Positions 26,611-34,476 of a stretch of 41,449 bases of DNA are shown here, piece by piece. The translations under genes were made by a program, and so were the position numbers. The notes below the pieces were generated by a model, which ran no database searches, had not been told where the DNA came from, and was given only the letters and a program-made list of their open reading frames with translations. Each line of letters opens with the position of its first letter. Within the stretch, counting starts at the first letter, position 1. The stretch comes from Methanoregula sp. (GTDB taxonomy: Archaea > Halobacteriota > Methanomicrobia > Methanomicrobiales > Methanospirillaceae): positions 1 to 41,449 of the forward strand of contig JAUYTV010000038.1 in the NCBI GenBank assembly GCA_030694985.1. Reading direction: 5' to 3'.

Positions 26611-26721
26611 GCAGCCTGCGATGTGATCGCCACATCCGATATTTTCGTTGAGAAAGAACGTGCCCGGGAGAAATCAGAGATCTTTGTGCGGGCATTTGGC
26701 AGGAATCTGGTGATACGGTGA
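26611..26721 (+). other. Short open segment before ppx, possible gene remnant
   Basis: Thirty-six codons open from 26611 to TGA 26719-26721 have protein-like composition, charged and amphipathic (SDIFVEKERAREKSEIFVRA). The stop overlaps the ppx start. There is no ATG, and I recognise no family. It may be the tail of a lost gene that was once translationally coupled to ppx, or a chance frame. Confidence 0.3.
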
Positions 26722-28283
26722 AGATGAAACGACCCGGAAAAAACGGTCGTGTGGTGGCATTTATCGATATCGGAACCAATTCTATCCGCCTGCTCGTTGT
26801 CCGTCTCAATCCGAATCATTCGTATACGATTCTGACCCGTCAGAAACAGCAGGTACGGCTGGGAGAAGGCGAATTTGAAGATGGGGAGATTCTTCCTGAA
26901 GCCGCCGAACGCGCGTTTGTAGTCTGTAAAACGCTCACCGATCTTGCCCGTACGTTCAATTGCGAAGAGTTTGTAGCAGTAGCCACATCCGCCATTCGCG
27001 AAGCGGGAAACCAGCATGAGATCCTTCACCGGCTGCGGCAGGAAGCCCAGCTCGATATCCGTGTGATCTCCGGTCAGGAAGAAGCCCGGCTTATCTATCT
27101 CGGTGTGTCCAGCGGAATGCACCTTGATGGAAAATCTGCATTTTTCATTGATATCGGTGGCGGGAGTACCGAAATTGCGGTCGGTAATGATCGTGACTAC
27201 CAGTTGCTTGAGAGTTTCAAACTAGGGGCAATCCGCCTCTCAAACCTGTATCTGCCCCTGACTGATACCGGTCCCATTTCACCGGAGCGCTACAAAAAGA
27301 TCCAGCAGCATGTAAAAAACAGCATCATCCAGTCGGTCAAGAAGATCCGTAAACTCTCTTTGGACTGTGCGGTAGCCAGTTCCGGAACCGCCATGAACCT
27401 TGCCGAGATTGCCCAGAAAGCCCTCCACCCGAATAACGGTTCTGCGCTTACGCTCAGCTACAAGGACTTAAAGAAAACAATTGACATAATTTGCTCCCTC
27501 CCCCTCGAACAGCGCAGGAGAATCCCCGGCATGAACCCCGAGCGGGCGGATATCATTGTGCCAGGAGCTGCCATCCTTGACACGTTCATGCAGGAACTTT
27601 CCATCGATACTGTCATGATTACCGGCAGGGGGCTGCAGGAAGGACTGTTAGTGGATTATCTCTCCCGTATGGATGAATTTCCCCTCCTGGGCGAACTCTC
27701 GCCACGCCAGCGCAGCGTTCTGCAACTGGGCAGATCCTGCGGCATCAACGAGGTCCATGCCCGTACGGTGACTGCACTTGTCCTTGCCATGTTCGACAGT
27801 GCAAAAGAGCAGAACCTTCATCCCTTTGGGGATGGAGAACGCGAACTCCTGGAATATGCCACATTCCTCCACGATATTGGCTCGTTTATTTCGTATAACA
27901 ATCACCATGCGCACTCCTATTATATTATAAAAAATTCCGAACTGCTGGGTTTTGACTTAAAAGAAGTCACCTTTATGGCCTATCTTGCAAAGTACCATCG
28001 CAAAAAAAGCCCTAAGAAAAAGAATCCCGAGATTGTTGAACTCGATTCGCATGAACGCGAAGCCCTGAGGGTGCTGGCAACTTTCATAAGGCTGGGGGAG
28101 AGTCTTGACCGGAGCCATGCTGCCCTTATTAAGCATGTCCGCTTCACGGCACCAGAGGATGATTCGATACATCTTGAAATTGTTGCCCGTGGTGACTGCC
28201 AGCTCGAGATCTGGGGAATCGAGAGCGAGAAGAAAGCCTTTGAAAAAGTGTTTGGGAAAAGAATTCTCTTTGATATTCTTTAA
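26718..28283 (+). CDS. ppx: Ppx/GppA exopolyphosphatase with C-terminal HD domain
   Basis: The 521-residue enzyme releases phosphate from polyphosphate ends (or hydrolyses pppGpp in some relatives). The actin-like ATPase fold shows FIDIGTNSIRLLVV, the catalytic GQEEARLIYLGV and FIDIGGGSTEIAVG. The C-terminal half contains an HD-type helical domain with FLHDIGSFISYNNHHAHS, as in long bacterial Ppx proteins. The start is GTG 26718 or ATG 26724; a GGTGA site is too close to decide. It lies 147 bp after ppk, in the same direction, so storage and breakdown of polyphosphate are encoded together. Confidence 0.94.
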   Translation: MKMKRPGKNGRVVAFIDIGTNSIRLLVVRLNPNHSYTILTRQKQQVRLGEGEFEDGEILPEAAERAFVVCKTLTDLARTFNCEEFVAVATSAIREAGNQHEILHRLRQEAQLDIRVISGQEEARLIYLGVSSGMHLDGKSAFFIDIGGGSTEIAVGNDRDYQLLESFKLGAIRLSNLYLPLTDTGPISPERYKKIQQHVKNSIIQSVKKIRKLSLDCAVASSGTAMNLAEIAQKALHPNNGSALTLSYKDLKKTIDIICSLPLEQRRRIPGMNPERADIIVPGAAILDTFMQELSIDTVMITGRGLQEGLLVDYLSRMDEFPLLGELSPRQRSVLQLGRSCGINEVHARTVTALVLAMFDSAKEQNLHPFGDGERELLEYATFLHDIGSFISYNNHHAHSYYIIKNSELLGFDLKEVTFMAYLAKYHRKKSPKKKNPEIVELDSHEREALRVLATFIRLGESLDRSHAALIKHVRFTAPEDDSIHLEIVARGDCQLEIWGIESEKKAFEKVFGKRILFDIL

Positions 28284-28378
28284 AAAGAGGGATAACAGAT
28301 ACAAATCCGGCTCATGTTTTTATCTTAGTGCCTTATGTAAAAAAACCCTCATGAAGCCAAAGACTTCGCACCAGAGCA

Positions 28379-28449
28379 ATGAAAATTTTGCTCTACAAAC
28401 TCAATTTCCATTTGTCTGCTCTATAGTCGAAAGATTTCAAAATTTTCAT
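28379..28449. other. Inverted repeat in the ppx-PII intergenic region
   Basis: ATGAAAATTTTG at 28379-28390 is complementary to CAAAATTTTCAT at 28438-28449, with a 47-nt spacer. It lies between two convergent genes (ppx and the PII-like gene). It could fold in either transcript as a termination or processing structure. The remainder of the 300-bp gap shows nothing else. Confidence 0.4.
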
Positions 28450-28583
28450 GACAAAATGAGCGGATTGAGGGATTTTTTCTGCATCAGGAATACAAAAAAT
28501 CATCGGACTGGGGAATCAGCCACAATTTGTGGGGGATACATTTTCACCACAAATGAAATGCCAATGCCCCAGCATCTTTTAGA

Positions 28584-28925
28584 TTAAAAAACGGTATCTC
28601 CCATTTCCTTTGTCTGAATACGGATTGCCGTTTCTACGGGCAATACAAAAATCTTACCGTCTCCCGTGTGGCCAGTACAGGCACAATCACATATAGCATC
28701 TATTATGCTTTGAACTTCGTCGTCTTTTGCAATCAGTTCAATCTTTGCCTTTGGCATGAAGTCATAAAGCGGGGTATTTCCGTCACTGTTATGGCGGTGA
28801 ATTTCATTTTCAGTGCCACGGTACCAGATATCGTAATTAATCATAGTCCTGTGACCAATTTCAACCAGAGTTTTTCTGACATTATTTAGCTGTTCAGGCC
28901 TTACAAATGCTTCAATTTTTTTCAT
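28584..28925 (-). CDS. PII-like signal protein with atypical T-loop
   Basis: This 113-residue member of the PII superfamily has the C-terminal signature TGHTGDGKIFVLPVE and the IRIQT strand, plus the N-terminal MKKIEAFVRPEQL. These parts match GlnB/GlnK. The T-loop (about 36-55) differs: it reads RGTENEIHRHNSDGNTPLYD, without the Tyr modified in bacteria and without the usual RQKG motif. PII proteins bind ATP/ADP and 2-oxoglutarate and control transporters or enzymes. No amt gene is adjacent, so its partner here is unknown. It is convergent with ppx. Confidence 0.88.
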   Translation of the reverse strand: MKKIEAFVRPEQLNNVRKTLVEIGHRTMINYDIWYRGTENEIHRHNSDGNTPLYDFMPKAKIELIAKDDEVQSIIDAICDCACTGHTGDGKIFVLPVETAIRIQTKEMGDTVF

Positions 28926-29473
28926 ATTTATTTATAGAGTTAATAACACAGATATAGTTTTTGTATATAAAATATATATTAATATGTGATTTCGCTCTTT
29001 AATTGGTCTTATGTCCATAACTGAAGAATTTGGATAATACCAGTAGCACCATTACCCCATTGAAAAAAAATTTCAATATTTTTTTTACTTTGTTTTTCTG
29101 ATATAAACTAAAGAATGCAGACCCCTGACATAAAACACCCTCAAAAATACAACAACGGGATCCACGTTCTACACAAACTATAGTTTTAAAAAATTATATA
29201 TAGATATTATGCAAACTCTATTGTGTCGCTTTTTAACAAGTCTGGTGGAATACACCCTGAAAATGTCACGGGGGGTAGCCATTCTCATTCCATTAAAAAA
29301 ACCAGATGTAAAAGATCGTCATCTCTTCTGCACCTGGTACGGACGGGAAGCTTCACGACGCTTCTCGTCAACCCGCTCTGTTTAAGAAAACCCCCCTTGC
29401 ATCTGCATGTACCCGAACCCCTAGAAGAAGACGATCTTCCTTCAGGATCCCATGCCTTTGGGCTGGAGAACAA
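28926..29473. other. AT-rich intergenic region upstream of PHP gene
   Basis: About 550 bp. The left half is very AT-rich and includes ACTATAGT at 29177-29184 and TATATATAG stretches, probably the promoters of the PII and PHP genes. The right half (29223-29470) is less AT-rich and has an imperfect inverted pair around AGATCGTC and GACGATCT. No gene is supported. Confidence 0.5.
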
Positions 29474-30259
29474 ATGAAGGTCGATTTTCATGTCCATACA
29501 AACCGGTCCATTGATGCAGTCCACAGCCCCCGGCTGATGGTGAAGCGAGCAAAGAAAACCGGGCTGGATGGAATCGTTATAACCGATCACAACCGCCTTT
29601 TCCCAAAAAGAGAAGCACAACATCTCACTAAAGAATTTGGCATTCTCGTGATACCTGGAATCGAAGGTGGAAACATTGCAGTTCAGAAACATTGGATAGC
29701 ACTTGGTGTTGAACGACCGATCACGATGTGCCGGATTGATTCAATCCTTTCATTTATCAGGAATGAAGGGGGCCTGTCAATTGCCCCCCACCCCCAAGCC
29801 CGGCTGGGTTATGCAGATTATACTTCGCTTGGGTTTGATGCTGTAGAATCTCTAAATGGGTGCGAACCGGATTCCAACCAGAGAATTAACAATTCCGGTC
29901 ATATACCGGAAGTAGGCGGCAGCGATGCGCATGCCCTCCCAATGCTGGGATTTACCTGGACCAGAATTAATGCGGATGCGACTGTGGAAAGCATCCTTGA
30001 AGCGGTACGAAAGGGATGGTGCAGGCCCGGGGGATCAATCATCCCGTTTTTTGATCGCCTCCGTTTTTACCCACAGTATATCACGCACCGTATTCTCCGT
30101 GAGCCTATGGCTGCATATGCCTCAGCCTGGAAAGTTATGAGGGAAATCCGTCTGGTGAAAACCGGTGAATCATCAAGTACAGCCGTTGAACATAACCGTT
30201 TCCAAGGTGATCAGCATTCAAGACGAAGTATCCCTGTACTCCCGCTGGATTGGCGTTGA
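29474..30259 (+). CDS. PHP-domain phosphoesterase with an altered C-terminal tail
   Basis: The product has the metal ligands of the PHP family. These are H6 and H8 (DFHVHT), D38-H39 (ITDHN), E64 (PGIEGG), H73, H106 (IAPHP), and D151/H153 (GGSDAH). Such proteins hydrolyse phosphoesters, often nucleotides, with two or three metal ions. The ATG follows a GGAG site. The last 30 or so residues (from about residue 231) are read from DNA that in another frame encodes TnpB, so the natural C terminus was probably replaced by the insertion. The catalytic domain is complete. It may still be active. Confidence 0.85.
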   Translation: MKVDFHVHTNRSIDAVHSPRLMVKRAKKTGLDGIVITDHNRLFPKREAQHLTKEFGILVIPGIEGGNIAVQKHWIALGVERPITMCRIDSILSFIRNEGGLSIAPHPQARLGYADYTSLGFDAVESLNGCEPDSNQRINNSGHIPEVGGSDAHALPMLGFTWTRINADATVESILEAVRKGWCRPGGSIIPFFDRLRFYPQYITHRILREPMAAYASAWKVMREIRLVKTGESSSTAVEHNRFQGDQHSRRSIPVLPLDWR

Positions 30260-30971
30260 CTTAAACACGACTGGCCATGCCGTGGTCGCTGCCGATATTC
30301 TAAGTGGGAAGGTCATGAAACTCGGAAAGAAAAGACAGTATGCAAAGACTACATCGACAAGGAACTGCACAAAACTCTACCTTCAGAACAAACTCTGGAA
30401 ACTCAAAAAAGTCAAGACCCGTGAGAAGAAGGAGTTCAAGGCAGCCCTCAATAAAATTGCCCGTCAGATTGTCAGTTTTGCTGAATCTGTCTGTGCGGGA
30501 ATAAAATTTGAAAAACTCTTTTCATCAAGGTACAAACATCACCATGAAGTGGAAGATTCGTTTGAATTTTCTTTTGAGAATGGATCGTTTGTCATGTTGC
30601 TGCATCTGATAGAGAAGCGTGCGCTTAACCGCGGTATACCTGTCGTGTACGTTAATCCTGCCAATACCTCGAAACGGTGCAGCCGGTGCGGTGGGTTCGG
30701 GAGGCGCATACGCAAGCGATTCGAGTGCCCGCAATGCGGCAGGATAATCCACGCTGATGTGAATGCTGCGTTCAACATAGCTGCCACGCCATGCACCTCG
30801 GATAAAACTGAACTCCACCTGGAACGCGCTTCCCGGAAAATGATGAGAAAACTTGCCCGGGCCGGTCGGATACCGTATGAAGGCGGAATTCCTGCGGTCC
30901 CGGATCTATCTTGTCATAGGGAGATTATTTGCCAGTGGGATGATGCACATGATGTAAGGGCTGAGATCTGA
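30165..30971 (+). pseudogene. tnpB: 5'-truncated TnpB (IS200/IS605-type OrfB)
   Basis: The frame encodes the RuvC half of TnpB. D32 is in WIGVDLNTTGHA, the bridge region is KLWKLKKVKTREKKEFK, E116 is in IKFEKLF, the zinc finger has CSRCGG and CPQCGR, and D198 is in IHADVNAAFNIA. All three catalytic acids and four zinc Cys remain. The N-terminal REC/wedge half, about 130-170 residues in normal TnpB, is missing. No TnpA lies nearby. The frame overlaps the PHP gene by 95 bp. It is most likely a dead element remnant; guided nuclease activity is not expected without the RNA- and DNA-binding half. Confidence 0.8.
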
Positions 30972-31048
30972 TAATGAGTGTCGTAAGAGAATTCCCTGCA
31001 TATCCCTTAGAGGAAACAACCGGGATCAGAGGGTGGGGGTCATTGGGT

Positions 31049-31182
31049 AAAACAAGCCCAAATTGGGCTGTCTTTGTGATACTTCATTCCTGGAACTCCT
31101 TAAAACCCCCGGATTGTTTTCGCAACCTGATTTAGCCCATTTGATGCCGGAAACTCTCAACGAATGCAAATATGAGGCTTTT
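31049..31182. repeat. Dispersed intergenic repeat, copy B
   Basis: It aligns with 14595-14728 over the same 134-bp length. It starts with AAAACAAGCCCAAATTGGGCT, an inverted repeat, has a middle CCCATTTGATGCC block and a GAGGCTTTT end. It lies between the TnpB remnant and the SixA gene. The 260-bp gap holds no gene. Confidence 0.5.
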
Positions 31183-31230
31183 TTTTACACAGTGTTCTTA
31201 AAAAAGGGGTTTTAACAAAGAAAGGTGATC

Positions 31231-31725
31231 TCATCTCTTTACTATCATGTGTTTCGGTGTGAGGAGCCATTGGAGATCTCCTGATGGTTCCCGGTCAAAT
31301 GAAAAATTCCTGATCTTTGCAAGGCCCCCCTTCGCGAAACTAACTGAAGTTGTTCCCCCGTGGGATATGATCCTGCTGACCAGTCCAGATAACGCCGGTT
31401 CATGGCCAACGATCAGGATGGATGCGTCATTACCATATTGGGCGGCATGGTAACAGATGGTGTCCAGGTCCTCGCCCGGTGCAAGTTCGTCCCAGACCTC
31501 AAGCTTGTCTTTAAGGTCCAGTATTCGGGCAATAATTCCTGCGGTCTCATTTGCACGCAATAATGGACTCGTTGCTATGATATCGAACCGGAATTTTTCT
31601 TTTCGCATCCACCGTCCGATATCTTTTATTTCTTTTCTTCCTCCATCTGTGAGCGTCCGCGTGTTATCGTTATTCTCTGTTGAAGATTCCCCCGCTTTTC
31701 CGTGTCTGAGTATAAAGAGATCCAT
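31231..31725 (-). CDS. sixA: SixA-family phosphohistidine phosphatase
   Basis: The 164-residue histidine phosphatase starts with the catalytic FILRHGKAG (H8). The second His is in LIVGHEPALSGL, and conserved Arg residues are in SPLLRANETA. SixA removes phosphate from phospho-His in signalling proteins. Archaeal relatives are often found near polyphosphate genes. AAGGAGT lies 7 nt before the ATG. It is convergent with the PHP/TnpB pair and may counteract the His kinases of this window, though no direct partner is shown. Confidence 0.9.
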   Translation of the reverse strand: MDLFILRHGKAGESSTENNDNTRTLTDGGRKEIKDIGRWMRKEKFRFDIIATSPLLRANETAGIIARILDLKDKLEVWDELAPGEDLDTICYHAAQYGNDASILIVGHEPALSGLVSRIISHGGTTSVSFAKGGLAKIRNFSFDREPSGDLQWLLTPKHMIVKR

Positions 31726-31807
31726 CCGTTCAACTCCTTATCATTATTATAAAATAACAGTCGTTCATGTTATCAATATATCGGGATTTCGTGCGGGAAA
31801 TAAAAAA

Positions 31808-31845
31808 GCACCGGGCAATTAAGCCAGAAATAATATGCCTGGTGT
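31808..31845. terminator. Bidirectional-type terminator hairpin
   Basis: GCACCGGGCA (31808-31817) pairs with TGCCTGGTGT (31836-31845) over 10 positions, including two G-U pairs. It is flanked by a T-run on the right and by an A-run on the left. It is downstream of the Mth938-like gene (minus strand) and upstream of SixA, so it likely separates these transcripts. Confidence 0.5.
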
Positions 31846-31893
31846 TTTTCTTTGAAACTCAGTTGTGATTCTCCAACGTTTTCTATTCAATTG

Positions 31894-32241
31894 TCAGCAC
31901 TTCACATGGAGAACCGCGGCAAAGGGGCGATATTCTTCGGTAAGAAATGTCATGATCTCATGTGTTGGACGGATAATTGTCCTGAACTTCGAAAGGATTT
32001 CAAGAGCTTCTTGCGTTATGGGAAGATCATCGAATTGTCCGGTTCCTATGTATACTACGTCAGGTTTTTCTTTCATAAGAAAAATGAGATCACTGTCCGT
32101 GAGAGGGGTGTGGTTGAACAAACCGCGGCGTTTTCTTGATTTTTTCTTGGATCTTTTTTCGACGGTTCTATCCGGATGCATTATAACATCATGATCATAC
32201 CGGACGCCATCGATCTCAACCCATCCATAACATGTTCTCAT
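31894..32241 (-). CDS. Mth938-like (DUF498) protein
   Basis: The 115-residue protein matches the Mth938/NDUFAF3-like family. It has YGWVEIDGVRYDHDVIMHPD at the N terminus, then HTPLTDSDLIFLM, VVYIGTGQFDDLPI and a C-terminal RPTHEIMTFL. The fold is known from structural genomics; in eukaryotes NDUFAF3 assists complex I assembly, but the archaeal role is unknown. It starts at ATG 32241 without a clear ribosome-binding site. An ACTATAGT palindrome lies 74 bp upstream. Confidence 0.85.
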   Translation of the reverse strand: MRTCYGWVEIDGVRYDHDVIMHPDRTVEKRSKKKSRKRRGLFNHTPLTDSDLIFLMKEKPDVVYIGTGQFDDLPITQEALEILSKFRTIIRPTHEIMTFLTEEYRPFAAVLHVKC

Positions 32242-32314
32242 ACTGGCATACTACTTTAATGATAATATATTCGCAGCACATATTTATATATTATGCTTAT
32301 AAAATCAATAGATT

Positions 32315-32322
32315 ACTATAGT
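32315..32322. promoter_or_regulatory. ACTATAGT palindrome upstream of the Mth938-like gene
   Basis: Perfect palindrome 74 bp upstream of the minus-strand start at 32241, in AT-rich DNA. Same motif as at 14248, 19480 and 29177. Confidence 0.3.
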
Positions 32323-32390
32323 TATTTTTTTTTGAAATTTTCACAGCAGTGGGGTCTGGTCATGCCTGGAGTCTTAATGAGGGTAGAATT

Positions 32391-32555
32391 ATGTTTCAGG
32401 CAATTGGTACTCTCGGCCTCACATTGGTTTTTTCCCTCTGGCAGGATCGTGAGTCGCATACCTCTCTTCAATTGTAAAAGAAGGAAAACGCACAGATTCT
32501 GAATCATTTAGAAGAATTAAAAAAAAGAAAAATTAAGATACCTTTTTTGTTATAA
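32391..32555 (+). pseudogene. Possible small membrane protein interrupted by an ochre codon
   Basis: From ATG 32391, with GAGGGT 8 nt ahead, the frame encodes a hydrophobic helix (FQAIGTLGLTLVFSLWQDR), then TAA at 32475-32477. It continues with a coiled-coil-like basic stretch (NAQILNHLEELKKRK) to TAA 32553-32555. The two parts together resemble a one-helix membrane protein with a cytoplasmic coiled coil. Intact, only the first 28 residues would be made. It may be a nonsense-mutated small gene or coincidence. Confidence 0.35.
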
Positions 32556-32954
32556 GATTGTCCCATTTACTGATATGATCTGCATGACGGTCGTGATGCC
32601 CAGTGCCATTCCCAGTGCTATGAACAGCATCACCTCAACCCAGAAAAGGCAGCTGGTTCCCATAAACCGGATCTTGCGGCTCCTGATCTCATGAGCTGTG
32701 AAATATGCATCGATTGCAGACGCTGCAAGGAAGAAGAATCCTGCCGGGGCGAGGAGTATATTTTCCAGGATCAGCAAAAAGACCGTGATCCCTCCACTTA
32801 ACCATAGGAGTCCGCGAAGTGGGTGACCGTTGTAAAACTGTCCGAGAGAAATACCTGTGATGGCGAAGATCGCGGCAAGATTAGGGTCCGGAAATTCATT
32901 TGGATCTTTGATTCTTTCTTTTACAGCCAGTTCCTGGTACTGGAAAAGAGTCAT
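32550..32954 (-). CDS. TM2-like integral membrane protein
   Basis: The 134-residue product has a soluble N terminus (about 1-25) followed by four hydrophobic segments. The first pair resembles a TM2 domain, with AITGISLGQFYNGHPLRGLLW carrying the conserved Gly and Gln/Tyr turn, but it is preceded by no zinc finger. ATG 32954 is chosen because GGAG precedes it and it lies 17 nt after the stop of the upstream zinc-ribbon gene, suggesting coupled translation. An ATG at 32987, which overlaps that gene, is an alternative. It is the last gene of a three-gene leftward operon. Function unknown. Confidence 0.7.
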   Translation of the reverse strand: MTLFQYQELAVKERIKDPNEFPDPNLAAIFAITGISLGQFYNGHPLRGLLWLSGGITVFLLILENILLAPAGFFFLAASAIDAYFTAHEIRSRKIRFMGTSCLFWVEVMLFIALGMALGITTVMQIISVNGTIL

Positions 32955-32970
32955 ATGATTCTGCTCCGCT

Positions 32971-33381
32971 TTACGCTTCTCCAGCATGAGCTGCCTGCAG
33001 AGCAAATGGTTTTTTTGCCAGCTCAGTCTGGATGACTGCCGACCGGCATATCGGGCAACGGGGTTTTCCTGAGAACCGGAAGACGGCACCGCAGATGCAG
33101 GAGCCGGCAAGGTGTTCCACCATGCAGGTATATTTTCGATTATCAATCATTTCCTCCGAAAAAAGTGGCCTGACTGGTTCGGCCAGGCTTTTTATTCCGA
33201 GCATTGGGGTTGTGAGAAGAGAGGCTAACGAACGGAGATAAATGTCTTTGAGATCCGCTGGCCCGATACGTTTGTCCCTGCCACATCTGATACAATGTAG
33301 CAGGTGAGCTTTCTGGCTGGTTTCTTCATTGATGGTGAATGTGTTGTTGCATTTCATACATACAGCCTGACGGGAACGCAT
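32971..33381 (-). CDS. Double zinc-ribbon protein
   Basis: The product of about 136 residues has two Cys clusters. The N-terminal pair CMKC and CIRC is separated by some 20 residues, and a C-terminal pair is CIC followed by CPIC. The middle part is helical (DLKDIYLRSLASLL). It looks like two zinc ribbons joined by a linker, as in adaptor proteins. The family is not recognised. Start options are TTG 33393, GTG 33384 and ATG 33381. The upstream gene stops at 33390, so the genes touch or overlap and are surely co-transcribed. Confidence 0.65.
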   Translation of the reverse strand: MRSRQAVCMKCNNTFTINEETSQKAHLLHCIRCGRDKRIGPADLKDIYLRSLASLLTTPMLGIKSLAEPVRPLFSEEMIDNRKYTCMVEHLAGSCICGAVFRFSGKPRCPICRSAVIQTELAKKPFALQAAHAGEA

Positions 33382-33389
33382 CACCGGTA

Positions 33390-33617
33390 TCAATCCTCAC
33401 AAGGTTGTCTTTGCTCTCTGATACTCCGGTACACTGAACGGGCAATGGTACCGCCTCGGCATGTGTGGCATACCGATTTGCATATTTTGTCCAGAATCAC
33501 CGGGATTTTTACGAAAAAATTACCCCTCGGTAAATCCGTTTCTGTTCTTTGCTGCCCAACCGGGCATTCGCTTTTTTGCATGCACATTATCCCGCCATAC
33601 AGCTGATACATGTCCAT
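33390..33617 (-). CDS. Small Cys-rich protein, first gene of the zinc-ribbon/TM2 operon
   Basis: The 75-residue product carries a Cys pattern C-x6-C near the N terminus and C-x3-C-x2-C (KICKSVCHTCRGG) in the second half, suggesting one zinc site. An excellent site, GAGGTGAT, sits 4 nt before ATG 33617, so this start is well supported; a longer frame from 33659 is not needed. It overlaps or abuts the next gene. The family is not recognised. Confidence 0.6.
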   Translation of the reverse strand: MDMYQLYGGIMCMQKSECPVGQQRTETDLPRGNFFVKIPVILDKICKSVCHTCRGGTIARSVYRSIREQRQPCED

Positions 33618-33749
33618 TCCTATCACCTCTTTCTTACCATTGAGGAATGGATCGTTCATAACTATATATTTTATTGTTTAATTCTATATTCAAAACATAT
33701 AGATATAGATTTTTTTTAATGGGAACTGTGAAAGACTCCGCGATTATAA

Positions 33750-33992
33750 TTGCAATCCTGTGTGGAGCTCGAACGTATGTTGAAATATTCAAAAGTCTTT
33801 GTTTTTTTTAAAAGCCGTTGTTGGGTACTTGGCTCAGAATATCGTAAACCTGAAAAATCTCATCAAGTGAATACTTTCAAATGGATTAACATTTGTTGTG
33901 ATATAAACGAAATATTCAAAAATGAATCAGTCGAGCAGATCTCGATAAGATTTTTTAATATGAAAGAAAATCACGGAATAAAAAAAACTTGA
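33750..33992 (+). CDS. Possible small protein upstream of arsC
   Basis: The frame of 60 to 80 codons is AT-rich and ends 10 bp before the arsenate reductase start. Composition is protein-like in the second half (WINICCDINEIFKNESVEQ) but no domain or good ribosome-binding site is visible. Possible starts are GTG 33762 and ATG 33777. It could equally be a chance frame in AT-rich leader DNA. Confidence 0.3.
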   Translation: MQSCVELERMLKYSKVFVFFKSRCWVLGSEYRKPEKSHQVNTFKWINICCDINEIFKNESVEQISIRFFNMKENHGIKKT

Positions 33993-34002
33993 GAACAATC
34001 CA

Positions 34003-34476
34003 ATGAACGGGATAGATAACATGGTTAAAAGCACGAAACAAAAACCACGGGTACTCTTCATCTGTACCCACAACTCCGCCCGTTCCCAGATGGCAGAGGG
34101 ATACCTGAGGGCGAGGTATGGTGATATCTTTGATGCGGAAAGTGCCGGAACCTATGTGCGGGGAGTGCATCCAATGGCAGTGACCGTGATGGAAGAGATA
34201 GGAATTGATATTTCCGGGCACCGTTCCAAGCTCATCGATGAATTCTTTGGTCGGGGAGCAGATGTTGTTGTAACCGTCTGTGACAGTGCACACAAGGCCT
34301 GTCCGTTTTTCCCGGGTGCTAAAATAACTATTCACGCCGGGTTCCGAGACCCCTCAGCCTGCACTGGCACACCAATCGAGTGCCTTGAGGTTTTTCGCAC
34401 GGTCAGAGACGACATAATCGCATGGATAGATGATTCGTTCGTTCCTTCATACGAAAATAGCACCTTAGTCCCGTGA
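34003..34476 (+). CDS. arsC: Arsenate reductase (thioredoxin-type, LMW-PTP fold)
   Basis: The 157-residue protein has the P-loop ICTHNSARSQMAEG and both further Cys of the arsenate reductase relay in VCDSAHKACPFFPG (C-x6-C). It ends with a conserved RTVRDDIIAWI helix. It would reduce arsenate to arsenite, which is then exported, although no arsB/acr3 or arsR is adjacent. Starts at ATG 34003 or 34021 are both possible; neither has a strong ribosome-binding site. The paralogue in the phosphate operon lacks one of the two relay Cys. Confidence 0.88.
   Translation: MNGIDNMVKSTKQKPRVLFICTHNSARSQMAEGYLRARYGDIFDAESAGTYVRGVHPMAVTVMEEIGIDISGHRSKLIDEFFGRGADVVVTVCDSAHKACPFFPGAKITIHAGFRDPSACTGTPIECLEVFRTVRDDIIAWIDDSFVPSYENSTLVP

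Noticed and set aside
26262-27122. Long minus-strand frame opposite ppk and ppx (286 codons)
   Set aside because: It is antisense to two firmly identified genes and carries no family motif, so it is a shadow.
29223-29477. 84-codon plus-strand frame upstream of the PHP gene
   Set aside because: It has no domain and poor composition, and it overlaps the well-supported PHP start and its ribosome site.
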